From Niastella soli (GTDB lineage Bacteria; Bacteroidota; Bacteroidia; Chitinophagales; Chitinophagaceae), in assembly GCF_017742245.1 (NCBI RefSeq), contig NZ_JAGHKO010000001.1, forward strand, positions 897,061-961,060: 64,000 nucleotides of DNA. Direction: 5' to 3'. Positions 9,213 through 16,645 of this stretch are shown here, piece by piece; position 1 is the first letter of the stretch, and each line of letters starts with the position of its first letter. The notes beneath the pieces were generated by a model, which saw only the letters and a list, made by a program, of their open reading frames with translations, was not told where the DNA came from and did not search any database. The translations under genes and the position numbers were made by a program.

Positions 9213-10241
9213 TTATGCCTGCTTGCTATTTGTATTAGTAGTTAAGTCAAACAGCTTAGCTAATAATTCGTAACTCTTGAAGCGGTCCTCCTGGCTTTCA
9301 GTAAATGTGGAAAGAATTACTTCAGGTACATCCAGTTCGGCAGCCAGGGCTGTAATTTTTTCTTTTACTACATCAGGTGTTCCTACAATAGTGCGTTGCC
9401 TGTTAAACAATACGCGTTGCCATTCAGCAGGGCTATAATCATATTTGCTGGCAGCTTCATATGTAGGGATCTCATCATACCGGCCTTTTTCAAAACTTAA
9501 TAACCGGTAATCCATAACGGCCTGTACCTGCGCTGCTTTTTGTTCATCTTCAGAACAGAAAGCAAAAACACCCACACTTGTTTTAGGCGCTTTCAATTGT
9601 GCCGAGGGTTTAAAGCGTTGTTTGTAAATAGCGATCGCTTCTTTACCACCAACCGGATTGATGAACTGCGCAAAACTCAATGCCATACCGCTATGAGCTG
9701 CCAGGTAAGCGCTTTCGCCACTACTGGTCAACATCCACATTTCAGGCACCGTATCTATTTTCGGAATGGCCCGTACTTTACCCTGTATATTATGGTAGTT
9801 TGGGTTGTCTGTTAAGAAGTCCTGCAGATCACCGATCTGTTGAATATATTCCTGCGGATCGAATGTATTGGAAGGATTGAGTAATTGTGCAGTGATGCGG
9901 TCGCCGCCAGGTGCCCGGCCCACCCCAAGGTCGATGCGTTGTGGATATAAGGCTTCCAACAACTTGAAGTTCTCCGCTACTTTCAGCGTACTGTGATTGG
10001 GCAGCATAATGCCACCTGATCCCAAACGAATGCGTTTGCTTTCTGACGCCAGACGGGCGATCAGGATCTCAGGGGCTGCGCCGGCCAGTGTAATGGTATT
10101 ATGATGTTCACTTAACCAATAGCGGGTATATCCCCATTCATCCGCCTTGCGCACCAGTTCAATAGATTCCTGTAAAGCTTCAGCCGCATTACTTCCCCGG
10201 CGAATGGGGGTTTGATCAAGGATACTTAATTGTAGAGACAT
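9213..10241 (-). CDS. LLM-class flavin-dependent oxidoreductase
   Basis: The 342-residue protein has the bacterial luciferase-like TIM-barrel signature: LSILDQTPIRRG at the start, a WLSEHHN motif, RLASESKRIRLGSGGIMLPNHS, LEALYPQRIDLGVGRAPGGD and FNRQRTIVGTP near the C-terminus. These are typical of the LuxA-like/MsnO8 group, which uses reduced flavin (FMNH2) to oxidise a small substrate. It lies 49 bp after the last gene of the NAD/ADP-ribose operon on the same strand, so read-through is possible, but no functional link is evident. Confidence 0.9.
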   Translation of the reverse strand: MSLQLSILDQTPIRRGSNAAEALQESIELVRKADEWGYTRYWLSEHHNTITLAGAAPEILIARLASESKRIRLGSGGIMLPNHSTLKVAENFKLLEALYPQRIDLGVGRAPGGDRITAQLLNPSNTFDPQEYIQQIGDLQDFLTDNPNYHNIQGKVRAIPKIDTVPEMWMLTSSGESAYLAAHSGMALSFAQFINPVGGKEAIAIYKQRFKPSAQLKAPKTSVGVFAFCSEDEQKAAQVQAVMDYRLLSFEKGRYDEIPTYEAASKYDYSPAEWQRVLFNRQRTIVGTPDVVKEKITALAAELDVPEVILSTFTESQEDRFKSYELLAKLFDLTTNTNSKQA

Positions 10242-10290
10242 GCCATCTACAACAGCAGAGGAAGAAAAAGGTTTAATGGGCAGGTATTTG

Positions 10291-11232
10291 CTACAGCCCC
10301 ATTGCTTTCGCCAGGCGGTCGCACAGGTCTTTTATATCGTTGCTTCTTTTAACTTCATGGCGCCACTTTTCAGGAATGGAATCAAAACCATAATACAGGC
10401 CGGCCAGTCCACCAGTTACGGCCGCTGTAGTGTCTGAATCATTACCCAGGTTAACAGCCATCAGGGTAGCATCCTGATAGTTGTCGGTAGTAAGAAAACA
10501 GTACATCGATGCCTGCAACGTATTCATCACATAACCCCGGGATGGAATGGAATCAATATCCCTTTTTGTAATATCTTCCTGCAGCAATGGCGAAAACAAA
10601 TTGACTTCGTCCCGTATAATTTGTTTGTTTACAATAAACGCATGTACTGACTTTGCTGTATTTGCATAAGCGGTCTGTTTATCGCTGCCTTTTAATAGTT
10701 CCAATGCATACTCCAGGTAATAAAAACAGGCAATCACCGAGCGAATATGTCCATGCGTCATAGAAGAAACCTCTTTAATAATGTCATAACGTTTCTCGAT
10801 CTCAAAATCACGGATGTAGAACAACAAGGGCATGATCCGCATTAAAGAACCGTTGCCATTACAACCTTCGTCAAAGTCCCCAGCCAGCGAAGGTTTGGTG
10901 CCTCTTCGTAAACGATAAATAGCATTTCGGGTGGTATTACCAATATCAAAAACTTCATTACCGGCGGTCCAGTAATGCTCATCATACCACATAACAAATC
11001 GTTTGCCCGCATCATTCAGGTCATAGCCCAGGCATAAAGATTCAGCCAGGCAAAAGGTCAATGAACTGTCATCGGAGAACGTCCCCGGTGGCTGTCCATG
11101 ACTTTTAAAACCGATAAAATCCGTAACAGGGTCCTGCCGCAACGTACTGCGGTTCGTAAACTCAGCCGGCACACCCAATGCATCACCTATAGCCACACCA
11201 AATAAAGCGCCATGAACGGGGGTTATTATCAT
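10291..11232 (-). CDS. ADP-ribosylglycohydrolase (DraG/ARH family), copy 2
   Basis: The 313-residue protein carries all dinuclear-metal motifs of the ADP-ribosylglycohydrolase fold: GALFGVAIGDALG at the N-terminus, GTFSDDSSLT (metal-binding Asp pair), GNGSLMRIMP, SMTHGH and the C-terminal NLGNDSDTTAAVTGG metal site. Family members remove ADP-ribose from Arg, Ser or acetyl-ADP-ribose. It is the last gene of the seven-gene operon and a close paralogue of the 11818-12777 gene, the two flanking kptA, so a local duplication is likely. The target (protein, nucleic acid or free metabolite) cannot be read from the sequence. Confidence 0.93.
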   Translation of the reverse strand: MIITPVHGALFGVAIGDALGVPAEFTNRSTLRQDPVTDFIGFKSHGQPPGTFSDDSSLTFCLAESLCLGYDLNDAGKRFVMWYDEHYWTAGNEVFDIGNTTRNAIYRLRRGTKPSLAGDFDEGCNGNGSLMRIMPLLFYIRDFEIEKRYDIIKEVSSMTHGHIRSVIACFYYLEYALELLKGSDKQTAYANTAKSVHAFIVNKQIIRDEVNLFSPLLQEDITKRDIDSIPSRGYVMNTLQASMYCFLTTDNYQDATLMAVNLGNDSDTTAAVTGGLAGLYYGFDSIPEKWRHEVKRSNDIKDLCDRLAKAMGL

Positions 11233-11257
11233 ACTTGTTATTTAGAAATTCATTACG

Positions 11258-11803
11258 TTATTCTCCGAAACCGATAAATGCAGCGGGTACATGATCGGTT
11301 AGCCAGACACCATTGGCTGACAAATAAAATACATAGCCCTTTTCATGCATGGCCAGTGCCTGAATAACCAGCACTACCGGCTTACCATGACGCCCACCTA
11401 CGTTTTTGGCAGTGCTTACTTCGGCAGATAAATGCAAATGCTGCCGCTCCATTCTGACCAACCCCTTTTCTTTAATAATGGGCAGGTTTTTATCTGCAGT
11501 TCCATGATAAAGGACCGTTGGCGGGACCTGCGGCGGCAGGTTCAGATCAACTTCTATTGTATGTCCCTGGCTGGCGCGTATACGGGTTTTATCTTCATTA
11601 AAAGCAAACCGCTTTTTATCGTTGGTCTCTACTACTATTTCCAGAGTAGCAAAATCAATGCGCGGGCCTTTTTTATTCATCTTCTCCATTAACTCTGCTA
11701 CATCAGCCCAACCTTCTTCGTCGAGGGCAAGCCCTATTTGCGCTGGTTCATGTCTTAACACCAGGCTTAAAAATTTACTTATATGTTTTACTTGCTTTTC
11801 CAT
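11258..11803 (-). CDS. kptA: RNA 2'-phosphotransferase (Tpt1/KptA)
   Basis: The 181-residue protein has the full KptA signature: SKFLSLVLRHEP at the start (winged-helix part with the LRH arginine), IRASQGHTIEVDL, LYHGT, RQHLHLSAEVSTAKNVGGRHG and a closing hydrophobic strand. KptA transfers an internal RNA 2'-phosphate onto NAD+, releasing nicotinamide and ADP-ribose 1'',2''-cyclic phosphate; its fold is related to ADP-ribosyltransferases, and some members can ADP-ribosylate nucleic-acid termini. Lying between two ADP-ribosylglycohydrolases and near PARG and NADAR, it may be the only visible NAD+-consuming transferase of the operon. Expected catalytic Arg/His residues are present. Confidence 0.93.
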   Translation of the reverse strand: MEKQVKHISKFLSLVLRHEPAQIGLALDEEGWADVAELMEKMNKKGPRIDFATLEIVVETNDKKRFAFNEDKTRIRASQGHTIEVDLNLPPQVPPTVLYHGTADKNLPIIKEKGLVRMERQHLHLSAEVSTAKNVGGRHGKPVVLVIQALAMHEKGYVFYLSANGVWLTDHVPAAFIGFGE

Positions 11804-11817
11804 TACTATACTTCTCT

Positions 11818-12777
11818 TTAAAGACCCATTGCTTTCGTCAATCGATCGCCCAGGTCTTTTATTTCATTACTTCTTTTTAATTGAGCGATCCATTTTTCAG
11901 GAATGGCATCGAATCCATAATACAAACCGGCTAACCCACCTGTTACGGCGGCGGTAGTATCGGTATCATCACCCAGGTTCACTGCCATTAATACGGCCTC
12001 TGTATAACTGTTTGTTTTCATAAAACAATACATGGCGGCCTGTATGGTATGTACCGCATGGTGTATTGAATTGATTGAACCCTCGCTCCGCTGCGTAATA
12101 TCCTCGTTAATTAATGGTGTCAATACATCCATATGCTGTTGACCAGGTTCCAGATTTGAAATAAATGTCGACACCGTTTTAGCAGTATTGCCATAAGCTG
12201 TTTGTCTGTCACTTCCATTTAATATCTCCAGAGCAAATTCAAGAAAATAGAAACATGGCAAAATGGTTTGTATGCTTCCATGGGTTATACTGGCTACCTG
12301 CCTGGTCATATGGTATCGCATTCCTACAGGATAAGCCCGTAGGTAAAACAGCAGCGGCAGTATGCGCATCAATGAGCCATTGCCGGTACAATTCACATCG
12401 TAATTACCTGATCGCTCTGGCAGAACGCCATCCCGTAAACGGGTTATTGCATCTTCGGTTGATTTACCCACCCCAAACACGACGCCACCTGCTGTCCAGT
12501 AACCTTCAAAGAAATATTGCACAAAACGTGCTGCTATATCATTCAGGTTATAGCCATTGCATAATGATTCAGCCAGGCAAAACGTGAGGGAGCTGTCATC
12601 GGAGAAAGTACCTACTGGTTGCTGGTGACCTTTGTATCCTTCAGGACCTTTATAGTTTGTAAAATCCTGAACTGGATCTTTCTTCAACACATCCCGTTTT
12701 ATCATTTCAACAGGCACCCCCAATGCATCACCAATTGCCAGTCCAAATAAAGCGCCGTGTACAGGGTTTGGTTTCAT
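11818..12777 (-). CDS. ADP-ribosylglycohydrolase (DraG/ARH family), copy 1
   Basis: The 319-residue protein has the same motif order as its paralogue: GALFGLAIGDALG, GTFSDDSSLTF, GNGSLMRILP, SITHGS and NLGDDTDTTAAVTGG. All expected metal-binding acidic residues are present, so both copies should be active. The motif blocks are nearly identical in the two copies while the regions between differ, as expected of an old tandem duplication with diverging substrate use. The start codon overlaps the stop of the NADAR gene by one base, which indicates tight translational coupling. Confidence 0.93.
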   Translation of the reverse strand: MKPNPVHGALFGLAIGDALGVPVEMIKRDVLKKDPVQDFTNYKGPEGYKGHQQPVGTFSDDSSLTFCLAESLCNGYNLNDIAARFVQYFFEGYWTAGGVVFGVGKSTEDAITRLRDGVLPERSGNYDVNCTGNGSLMRILPLLFYLRAYPVGMRYHMTRQVASITHGSIQTILPCFYFLEFALEILNGSDRQTAYGNTAKTVSTFISNLEPGQQHMDVLTPLINEDITQRSEGSINSIHHAVHTIQAAMYCFMKTNSYTEAVLMAVNLGDDTDTTAAVTGGLAGLYYGFDAIPEKWIAQLKRSNEIKDLGDRLTKAMGL

Positions 12778-13325
12778 CAGTTTGTATTTAATTTATCGCG
12801 TGCTTCCATTAAGGCAAAACCCAACCAGTTCTTTCCCCGCCAGACGTGAGGGCCTTCTGCAGCTCTTTCCTGACCCAGGCCAATGCCCCAAATGCGGTCA
12901 CGCGGACTTGCTTCAACGATTATTGTGTTACCGGTAGTCAGCAGGAAGTTTTTAAGTGATTCGTTCTGTGAAAACTTGCGCACACTGCCTTCCACAACAA
13001 TATGATAAGCTTTGGCTTCCCATACTGCCTTATCAAAATTTCTCACCGTTCTGCCTAAAGCTTTTGCGGTACCAGGCTTTGACGAATTAAGTATTTTTTC
13101 CAGGGCCTCTTCATCTTTGAACAAGCGTGCCTTTTCTGCCATCATCCAGTGCTCGGCTGTTGGGTATGTTATTCCTTCTACTGTAAAAGCAGCAGGAAAC
13201 CATTGACTTAAACAGGATTTATCTGTTACCCCGGGAATTTTTGGGGTATGTCCCCAGAAGAAATTATACTTGACTGCTACTCCTTTGGCTACTTGTTCTT
13301 TTAACCAGGCTATTGAGTATTTCAT
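12777..13325 (-). CDS. NADAR family protein (YbiA-like N-glycosidase)
   Basis: The 182-residue protein matches the NADAR fold: NFFWGHTP near the start, YPTAEHWMMAEKARLF (the conserved EH-(W/Y)-M-x-x-KA block), GRTVRNFDKAVWEAKA and the C-terminal DRIWGIGLG. NADAR proteins were first predicted to act on NAD/ADP-ribose derivatives; members are now known that hydrolyse N-glycosidic bonds, including removal of ADP-ribose from guanine in DNA beside DarT-like toxins. No DarT-like gene is seen in this window. It sits 9 bp after the PARG gene and overlaps the next ADP-ribosylglycohydrolase gene, so it is inside the operon. Confidence 0.9.
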   Translation of the reverse strand: MKYSIAWLKEQVAKGVAVKYNFFWGHTPKIPGVTDKSCLSQWFPAAFTVEGITYPTAEHWMMAEKARLFKDEEALEKILNSSKPGTAKALGRTVRNFDKAVWEAKAYHIVVEGSVRKFSQNESLKNFLLTTGNTIIVEASPRDRIWGIGLGQERAAEGPHVWRGKNWLGFALMEARDKLNTN

Positions 13326-13334
13326 GATTAGTTC

Positions 13335-14159
13335 CTAATTAAATCTCTTCCTGAATGGTTCTATTATACTTTCCTTATTGGTTTTAACGGCAAATACGAT
13401 CCGTTGAAACTGGTTGGCGAATGGGCCGTTAAGCGCTTCCAGAAACAATTGTGAAATAACTTCAGGCTCATTCCTGAATACACCACAACCCCAGGCGCCC
13501 AGCACCAACGTGGTGTGTTTCCTGCTCAGACAAAGCGCTAACAGCTTCTCTATCCGCACCCGCATCACTGGAGCTATTTTATCCATTTTACCGCCCTCAT
13601 CCCGCATAATAACGCCTGCATTCACAGCCGGGGAGGTTATAATGGCAGTACATACCGGTACATCCAGTTCCTGCCCGCCTTCATCTTTCAAAAGGGGTAC
13701 GGCGGGGGAATAGATCATGTGGTCAGAATACAAACCGGTCCTATTACTTCTGTGATAGTTATAGTATTCCATCGCCGACAACAAACAAGGGTACAACCCA
13801 CTTGCCCGTGCAATGCATTCTTCCTGCGCCAGGGCCCCACCCAAAAAACCACCACCTGGATTTTTTGCAGAAGCAAAATTCAAACAAAGCACATCCTGTA
13901 CACCGCCATTTACCAGCCGGCGGGCCGCATCACAGGTGGTCTCATTGGTTACTTCATACTGTGTTTGAAAGCCGTTCTCCTTTTTTATGGTTTCCAGTAG
14001 CTCTTCTAATTCTTCAGGTTTGAATAACCGGGTATTGTCAACTGCGTTTTGCTGGATTAAGGCTATATCTACTTTTTCACCCTTGCTATTATTGTAAAAT
14101 CCTTTCTCCAGGATCTCCAGTGTATCATTTGCTATTTCAACTCTTCTACGTTGGTTCAT
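13335..14159 (-). CDS. bacterial-type poly(ADP-ribose) glycohydrolase (TIGR02452/DUF2263 macrodomain)
   Basis: The 274-residue product contains the PARG signature GGG-x7-QEE (NPGGGFLGGALAQEE, with the two catalytic-region Glu), preceded by VLCLNFASAKN, and later YSPAVPLLKDEGG, TSPAVNAG and LVLGAWGCGVFRNEP, all typical of TIGR02452. Such enzymes cleave ADP-ribose-ADP-ribose bonds or release ADP-ribose from modified molecules. The gene is third in the operon, 10 bp after the phosphoribosyltransferase gene. Bacteria with PARG but no PARP exist, so the substrate may be another ADP-ribose conjugate. Confidence 0.92.
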   Translation of the reverse strand: MNQRRRVEIANDTLEILEKGFYNNSKGEKVDIALIQQNAVDNTRLFKPEELEELLETIKKENGFQTQYEVTNETTCDAARRLVNGGVQDVLCLNFASAKNPGGGFLGGALAQEECIARASGLYPCLLSAMEYYNYHRSNRTGLYSDHMIYSPAVPLLKDEGGQELDVPVCTAIITSPAVNAGVIMRDEGGKMDKIAPVMRVRIEKLLALCLSRKHTTLVLGAWGCGVFRNEPEVISQLFLEALNGPFANQFQRIVFAVKTNKESIIEPFRKRFN

Positions 14160-14169
14160 AAAACTTCTT

Positions 14170-15612
14170 TTAAGATATCATCTGCACCTCTCTCGTAACA
14201 ACTGCCCGTTCCCTGATCTCTTCAAAACTGCTGGTGTTGATTATTTCTCCATTCTCAAACACCGTTATCAGAAGGTCCTCATATCCGGTTGGGGTTTCTT
14301 TTCTTACGGTTTGATAGCCGGCGTCGGTGCGAATTAGTTTTAATTGTCCGGCTTTTGATTTTTTAAATGACTGTACCAGTTTACCATGTGTATCCAGTTC
14401 TACCGGACTTTTCTGCACATCTACAGGTTTACCATTCACTTCGGCATAAGAACATTTGAAGGCAAATTTTTGCGTATCTCTGTCTACCTTTTGTAATAAG
14501 GCGCCGCCCATTCCCAACACCAGGTTCTCAGCACTGAGGCCATTTACTTTCAGGGCGCCATAGATACTGCGGATAGCCTGTACATTTACTCCATCCCCCT
14601 GTATTACGCGTACTTGCGGAGGCAGTACTTTGTATCCTTTTTCATTGATAGTATATCCGAATTTGTTTAATAAAATATCAAACACTCTTAACAGCGTGAA
14701 AACAGGATCACCACTATCCGGACGAATTACCAGTACACCATCCCTGCTTAATACGAGGTCTTTTAATTCTGTGCCCCAGTACTCGCTACAAGCCCTGAAG
14801 ATGTCAAAGGAGTCAGACACACAAGCTACTACCCCGGTAGGGAAGGTCTTTAAAATGTGTTTGAATACTTCCAGTTCGCCTTCTTCACCCAACAGCGTAC
14901 ATACTGAGTGCTCTGTTGCAGGTATTGATAAGCCGTATACTTTTTGTGCATCGTAATATCTTTTTGCCAGCATACTACCCATCAGGGTATCGCTGCCTCT
15001 GAAGTTGATCAGGTGGGCTGCGCCGCCTAAACCGGCACTTTCAACAGAACTTACCCCGCGGAAACCAAAATCATTCAGTACAAAATCAATGGCTGGTTTG
15101 GATGCCTCTGAAGCAGTTTCCTCAAAATACTCTTCTACAATCTTTCTTACCTCGTGAGAAACAGTAGCTACGGTGCAAGGATACCATACCTGCATCAACA
15201 GGGTTTCTAAAAAGTTCGATAACCAGAAACATTCAGGGTCTGTATTCTCGATGGTCATCAACACATTGTTAACCGGTACAACGGTCCCTTCAGCCACTGC
15301 TTTTATTCTAACCGGTAAGCGGCCATTGTATTTCTCCAGAATGTAATCGAATTTACTGCGGTCAAATACATCTGTTCTGCCAAATACCTGGGTTAAAAAG
15401 ACTTCGGCCTCATCGATCTTTTCTTTGGTGATCACCTGGCCTTCGAGATAATATTTTAAAAAATATTGCAGTCCAAAGAACACGGTCTCATCAAATTGTC
15501 CGCCCCGGCTTTCGAGATAAGAATAGATCTTGGTTGTTCCGGGATAGTATAATTTATGGTGAGAATATTTATAAGCATCGGCGAGTAATACAAAATTTTC
15601 TTGCGTTTTCAT
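14170..15612 (-). CDS. nadV: nicotinamide phosphoribosyltransferase (NAMPT/NadV)
   Basis: The 480-residue protein has the NAMPT family length and motifs: LADAYKYSHHKLYYPGT, YLESRGG, FGLQYFLKYYL, then the catalytic region GFRGVSSVESAGLGG, LINFRGSDT, the phosphoryl-acceptor histidine in SIPATEHSV and the ribose-phosphate-binding RPDSGDP. These are the residues that use PRPP and nicotinamide to make NMN. The opening YKYSH type argues for the nicotinamide-using rather than nicotinate-using branch. It lies 48 bp after the NMN adenylyltransferase gene, so together they convert nicotinamide to NAD+ in two steps and would recycle nicotinamide released by NAD+-consuming transferases. Confidence 0.95.
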   Translation of the reverse strand: MKTQENFVLLADAYKYSHHKLYYPGTTKIYSYLESRGGQFDETVFFGLQYFLKYYLEGQVITKEKIDEAEVFLTQVFGRTDVFDRSKFDYILEKYNGRLPVRIKAVAEGTVVPVNNVLMTIENTDPECFWLSNFLETLLMQVWYPCTVATVSHEVRKIVEEYFEETASEASKPAIDFVLNDFGFRGVSSVESAGLGGAAHLINFRGSDTLMGSMLAKRYYDAQKVYGLSIPATEHSVCTLLGEEGELEVFKHILKTFPTGVVACVSDSFDIFRACSEYWGTELKDLVLSRDGVLVIRPDSGDPVFTLLRVFDILLNKFGYTINEKGYKVLPPQVRVIQGDGVNVQAIRSIYGALKVNGLSAENLVLGMGGALLQKVDRDTQKFAFKCSYAEVNGKPVDVQKSPVELDTHGKLVQSFKKSKAGQLKLIRTDAGYQTVRKETPTGYEDLLITVFENGEIINTSSFEEIRERAVVTREVQMIS

Positions 15613-15660
15613 ACGATGTGCTGTTTAAAATGTGAACCAGGGTTGTTTTAAGGTCTGTTA

Positions 15661-16557
15661 TTATTTATTCAAGTTACTCAATAATAGATTTACCAGTACG
15701 TGGTGTTCTTTGGCAATGTCTCCCTGCTGCATCATAGCCTGGAGCTCTTTTATCGGGAACCAGCTCAGTTCTTTCAGGTCGTCATTGGCTTTTGCCTGTC
15801 CGAACACCCATTGTGTTTTAAATAAAAGGGTTACAATCTTATCTTCTTCAGAACGGTAACGCCAGTCGTCTATTTTGGTAGAACCTATATATTGCATGGC
15901 GTTCACCTCTATATCACCGCATTCTTCCTGCAATTCCCTGCGGGCTGCTGCCTCGTAGCTATCATCAGTAGGATCGGTAAATCCACCAGGGAAACGCCAT
16001 TGCGGTGCATTGTGCTTTTTTCCTAATAATAATTGGGTATCGTCCGCTTTCAGTACCGCAATATCAACAGTGGGATACACTTTTGAATAGGTATTTTGAA
16101 AAGCATAATTGATCCCCATTCTGAAATCAGTTGAGTCAAGCACTTTGTCACTATTATCATTGCGAATAGCCGTGGCAGAATGTTCTCCAAACTCAGGCAG
16201 GGCTACTACCTGTAAATGGCCGCTGTAATAAGGCATAAAGCAGTCGCGGCTACCGTATAAGATAAACGATTCAGAAGGGAAGGTATTTTGTAACAGGGTA
16301 TCCAGGTTTTTGCTCCAGGTCTCATCGGAGGGATGATCGCTCAGAGGCAATACCATCAACTCAGGGGCGTATTGTTTTAATAATCTTTCCCGGGTATAAA
16401 AATCAAAGGGGTTGCGGCGGCTGCCTTTTACGGGGGATACGCCCAGTACTATTACTACTTTATTGTGTTTCGAGCGGATCTCGTCGATTAAATATTTGTG
16501 TCCTTCGTGCAGGTACGGGGTCTGAAATCTTGCGATAATAACACCAGTTGCTTTCAT
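15661..16557 (-). CDS. nadM: bifunctional NMN adenylyltransferase / Nudix hydrolase
   Basis: The 298-residue protein begins with a NadM-type nucleotidyltransferase domain (IIARFQTPYLHEGH, the HxGH-like active site; IVLGVSPVKGSRRNPFDF; LYGSRDCFMPYYSG) to about residue 150, followed by a Nudix domain (WRFPGGFTDPTDD then RRELQEECGD). The Nudix box is one residue longer than the canonical form and has Asp where the first Glu is usual. The first domain makes NAD+ from NMN and ATP; in related fusions the second hydrolyses ADP-ribose to AMP and ribose-5-phosphate. This is the first gene of the operon and is preceded by the two palindromic operators. Confidence 0.93.
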   Translation of the reverse strand: MKATGVIIARFQTPYLHEGHKYLIDEIRSKHNKVVIVLGVSPVKGSRRNPFDFYTRERLLKQYAPELMVLPLSDHPSDETWSKNLDTLLQNTFPSESFILYGSRDCFMPYYSGHLQVVALPEFGEHSATAIRNDNSDKVLDSTDFRMGINYAFQNTYSKVYPTVDIAVLKADDTQLLLGKKHNAPQWRFPGGFTDPTDDSYEAAARRELQEECGDIEVNAMQYIGSTKIDDWRYRSEEDKIVTLLFKTQWVFGQAKANDDLKELSWFPIKELQAMMQQGDIAKEHHVLVNLLLSNLNK

Positions 16558-16578
16558 TTTGCGTTATTTATACGCAAA
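16558..16578. promoter_or_regulatory. palindromic operator 1 (candidate NrtR site) at the nadM start
   Basis: TTTGCGT (16558-16564) and ACGCAAA (16572-16578) form a 7-bp inverted repeat with a 7-nt spacer. It begins one base from the nadM start codon and overlaps the promoter -7 box on the minus strand, so bound protein would block initiation. It shares its half-site and spacing with operator 2. Confidence 0.75.
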
Positions 16579-16606
16579 TTTATATCGCAGATCTGGAATC
16601 TCCAAA
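16575..16606 (-). promoter_or_regulatory. Bacteroidetes-type promoter of the NAD/ADP-ribose operon
   Basis: On the minus strand a perfect -7 box TAAATTTG (16582-16575) is preceded, 20 nt upstream, by a TTTG -33 element (16606-16603). Transcription would start a few bases inside operator 1 and lead directly into nadM with a very short leader. The -33 element lies next to operator 2. Confidence 0.65.
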
Positions 16607-16607
16607 T

Positions 16608-16632
16608 ATTTTGCGTCAAATACACGCAAAAT
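16608..16632. promoter_or_regulatory. palindromic operator 2 (candidate NrtR site)
   Basis: ATTTTGCGT (16608-16616) and ACGCAAAAT (16624-16632) form a perfect 9-bp inverted repeat with a 7-nt spacer. The core TTGCGT-N7-ACGCAA is the same as in operator 1; the two centres are 52 bp apart (about five helical turns), so two dimers could sit on the same face and loop or cooperate around the promoter. Confidence 0.75.
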
Positions 16633-16645
16633 AAACTATCAGAGC

